6,970 bases of DNA. It comes from SAR116 cluster bacterium. GTDB taxonomy: Bacteria; Pseudomonadota; Alphaproteobacteria; Puniceispirillales; Puniceispirillaceae. The notes beneath the pieces are model-generated. The model was not told the DNA's origin. It did not search any database and saw only the letters and a program-made list of their open reading frames with translations. Below, one piece after another: positions 6,788-6,970 of this stretch (the stretch's first letter is position 1; each line of letters begins with the position of its first letter). The DNA lies in contig PADU01000016.1 of assembly GCA_002700485.1 (NCBI GenBank), forward strand, positions 16,974-23,943, read 5' to 3'. The position numbers and the translations under genes are program-made.

Positions 6788-6970
<183 letters not shown>

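Overview
The window looks like chromosomal DNA of an alphaproteobacterium of moderate GC content. The main support is the protein types: a GuaB C-terminus and a full GuaA of alphaproteobacterial style, a pyruvate kinase with the Leu-Gln/Lys signature common in that class, and an ABC ATPase of the nucleoside/simple-sugar type. A marine lineage such as SAR116 would fit, but that is a guess. There are no rRNA or tRNA genes, CRISPR arrays, insertion sequences or phage genes that I can recognise. Coding density is high, and no gene-free stretch exceeds about 160 bases.

Layout, left to right. (1) Positions 1-248, minus strand: N-terminal part of an ABC-transporter ATPase, cut by the window edge just after Walker A. 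(2) 333-1748, minus: complete pyruvate kinase, GTG start. (3) 1819-3105, minus: 12-helix major facilitator transporter, 70 bases upstream of pyk and probably co-transcribed with it. (4) 3106-3254: divergent promoter region. (5) 3255-4313, plus: a lipoprotein with a metallo-beta-lactamase fold of the NAPE-PLD/RomA type, the only plus-strand gene. (6) 4314-4474: convergent intergenic stretch with several small inverted repeats. (7) 4475-6970, minus, read from right to left: guaB (3' end only), guaA, a DUF3147-like small membrane protein and an SMR-family small drug exporter, with gaps of 26, 9 and 37 bases. This looks like one transcription unit.

How the genes work together. GuaB (IMP to XMP) and GuaA (XMP to GMP) form the classic guanine-nucleotide pair. 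The two small membrane proteins behind guaA are not part of GMP synthesis. They may simply ride on the guaBA transcript, or serve export or membrane homeostasis. The MFS-pyk pair combines an uptake-type transporter of unknown substrate with the last glycolytic step. The lipoprotein hydrolase stands alone on the opposite strand.

No clearly new multi-gene system is visible. The most interesting points are the guaBA-DUF3147-SMR arrangement, the lipid-anchored NAPE-PLD-like enzyme, the SMR protein lacking the loop-1 charges of EmrE, and a pyruvate kinase whose sequence predicts potassium independence.
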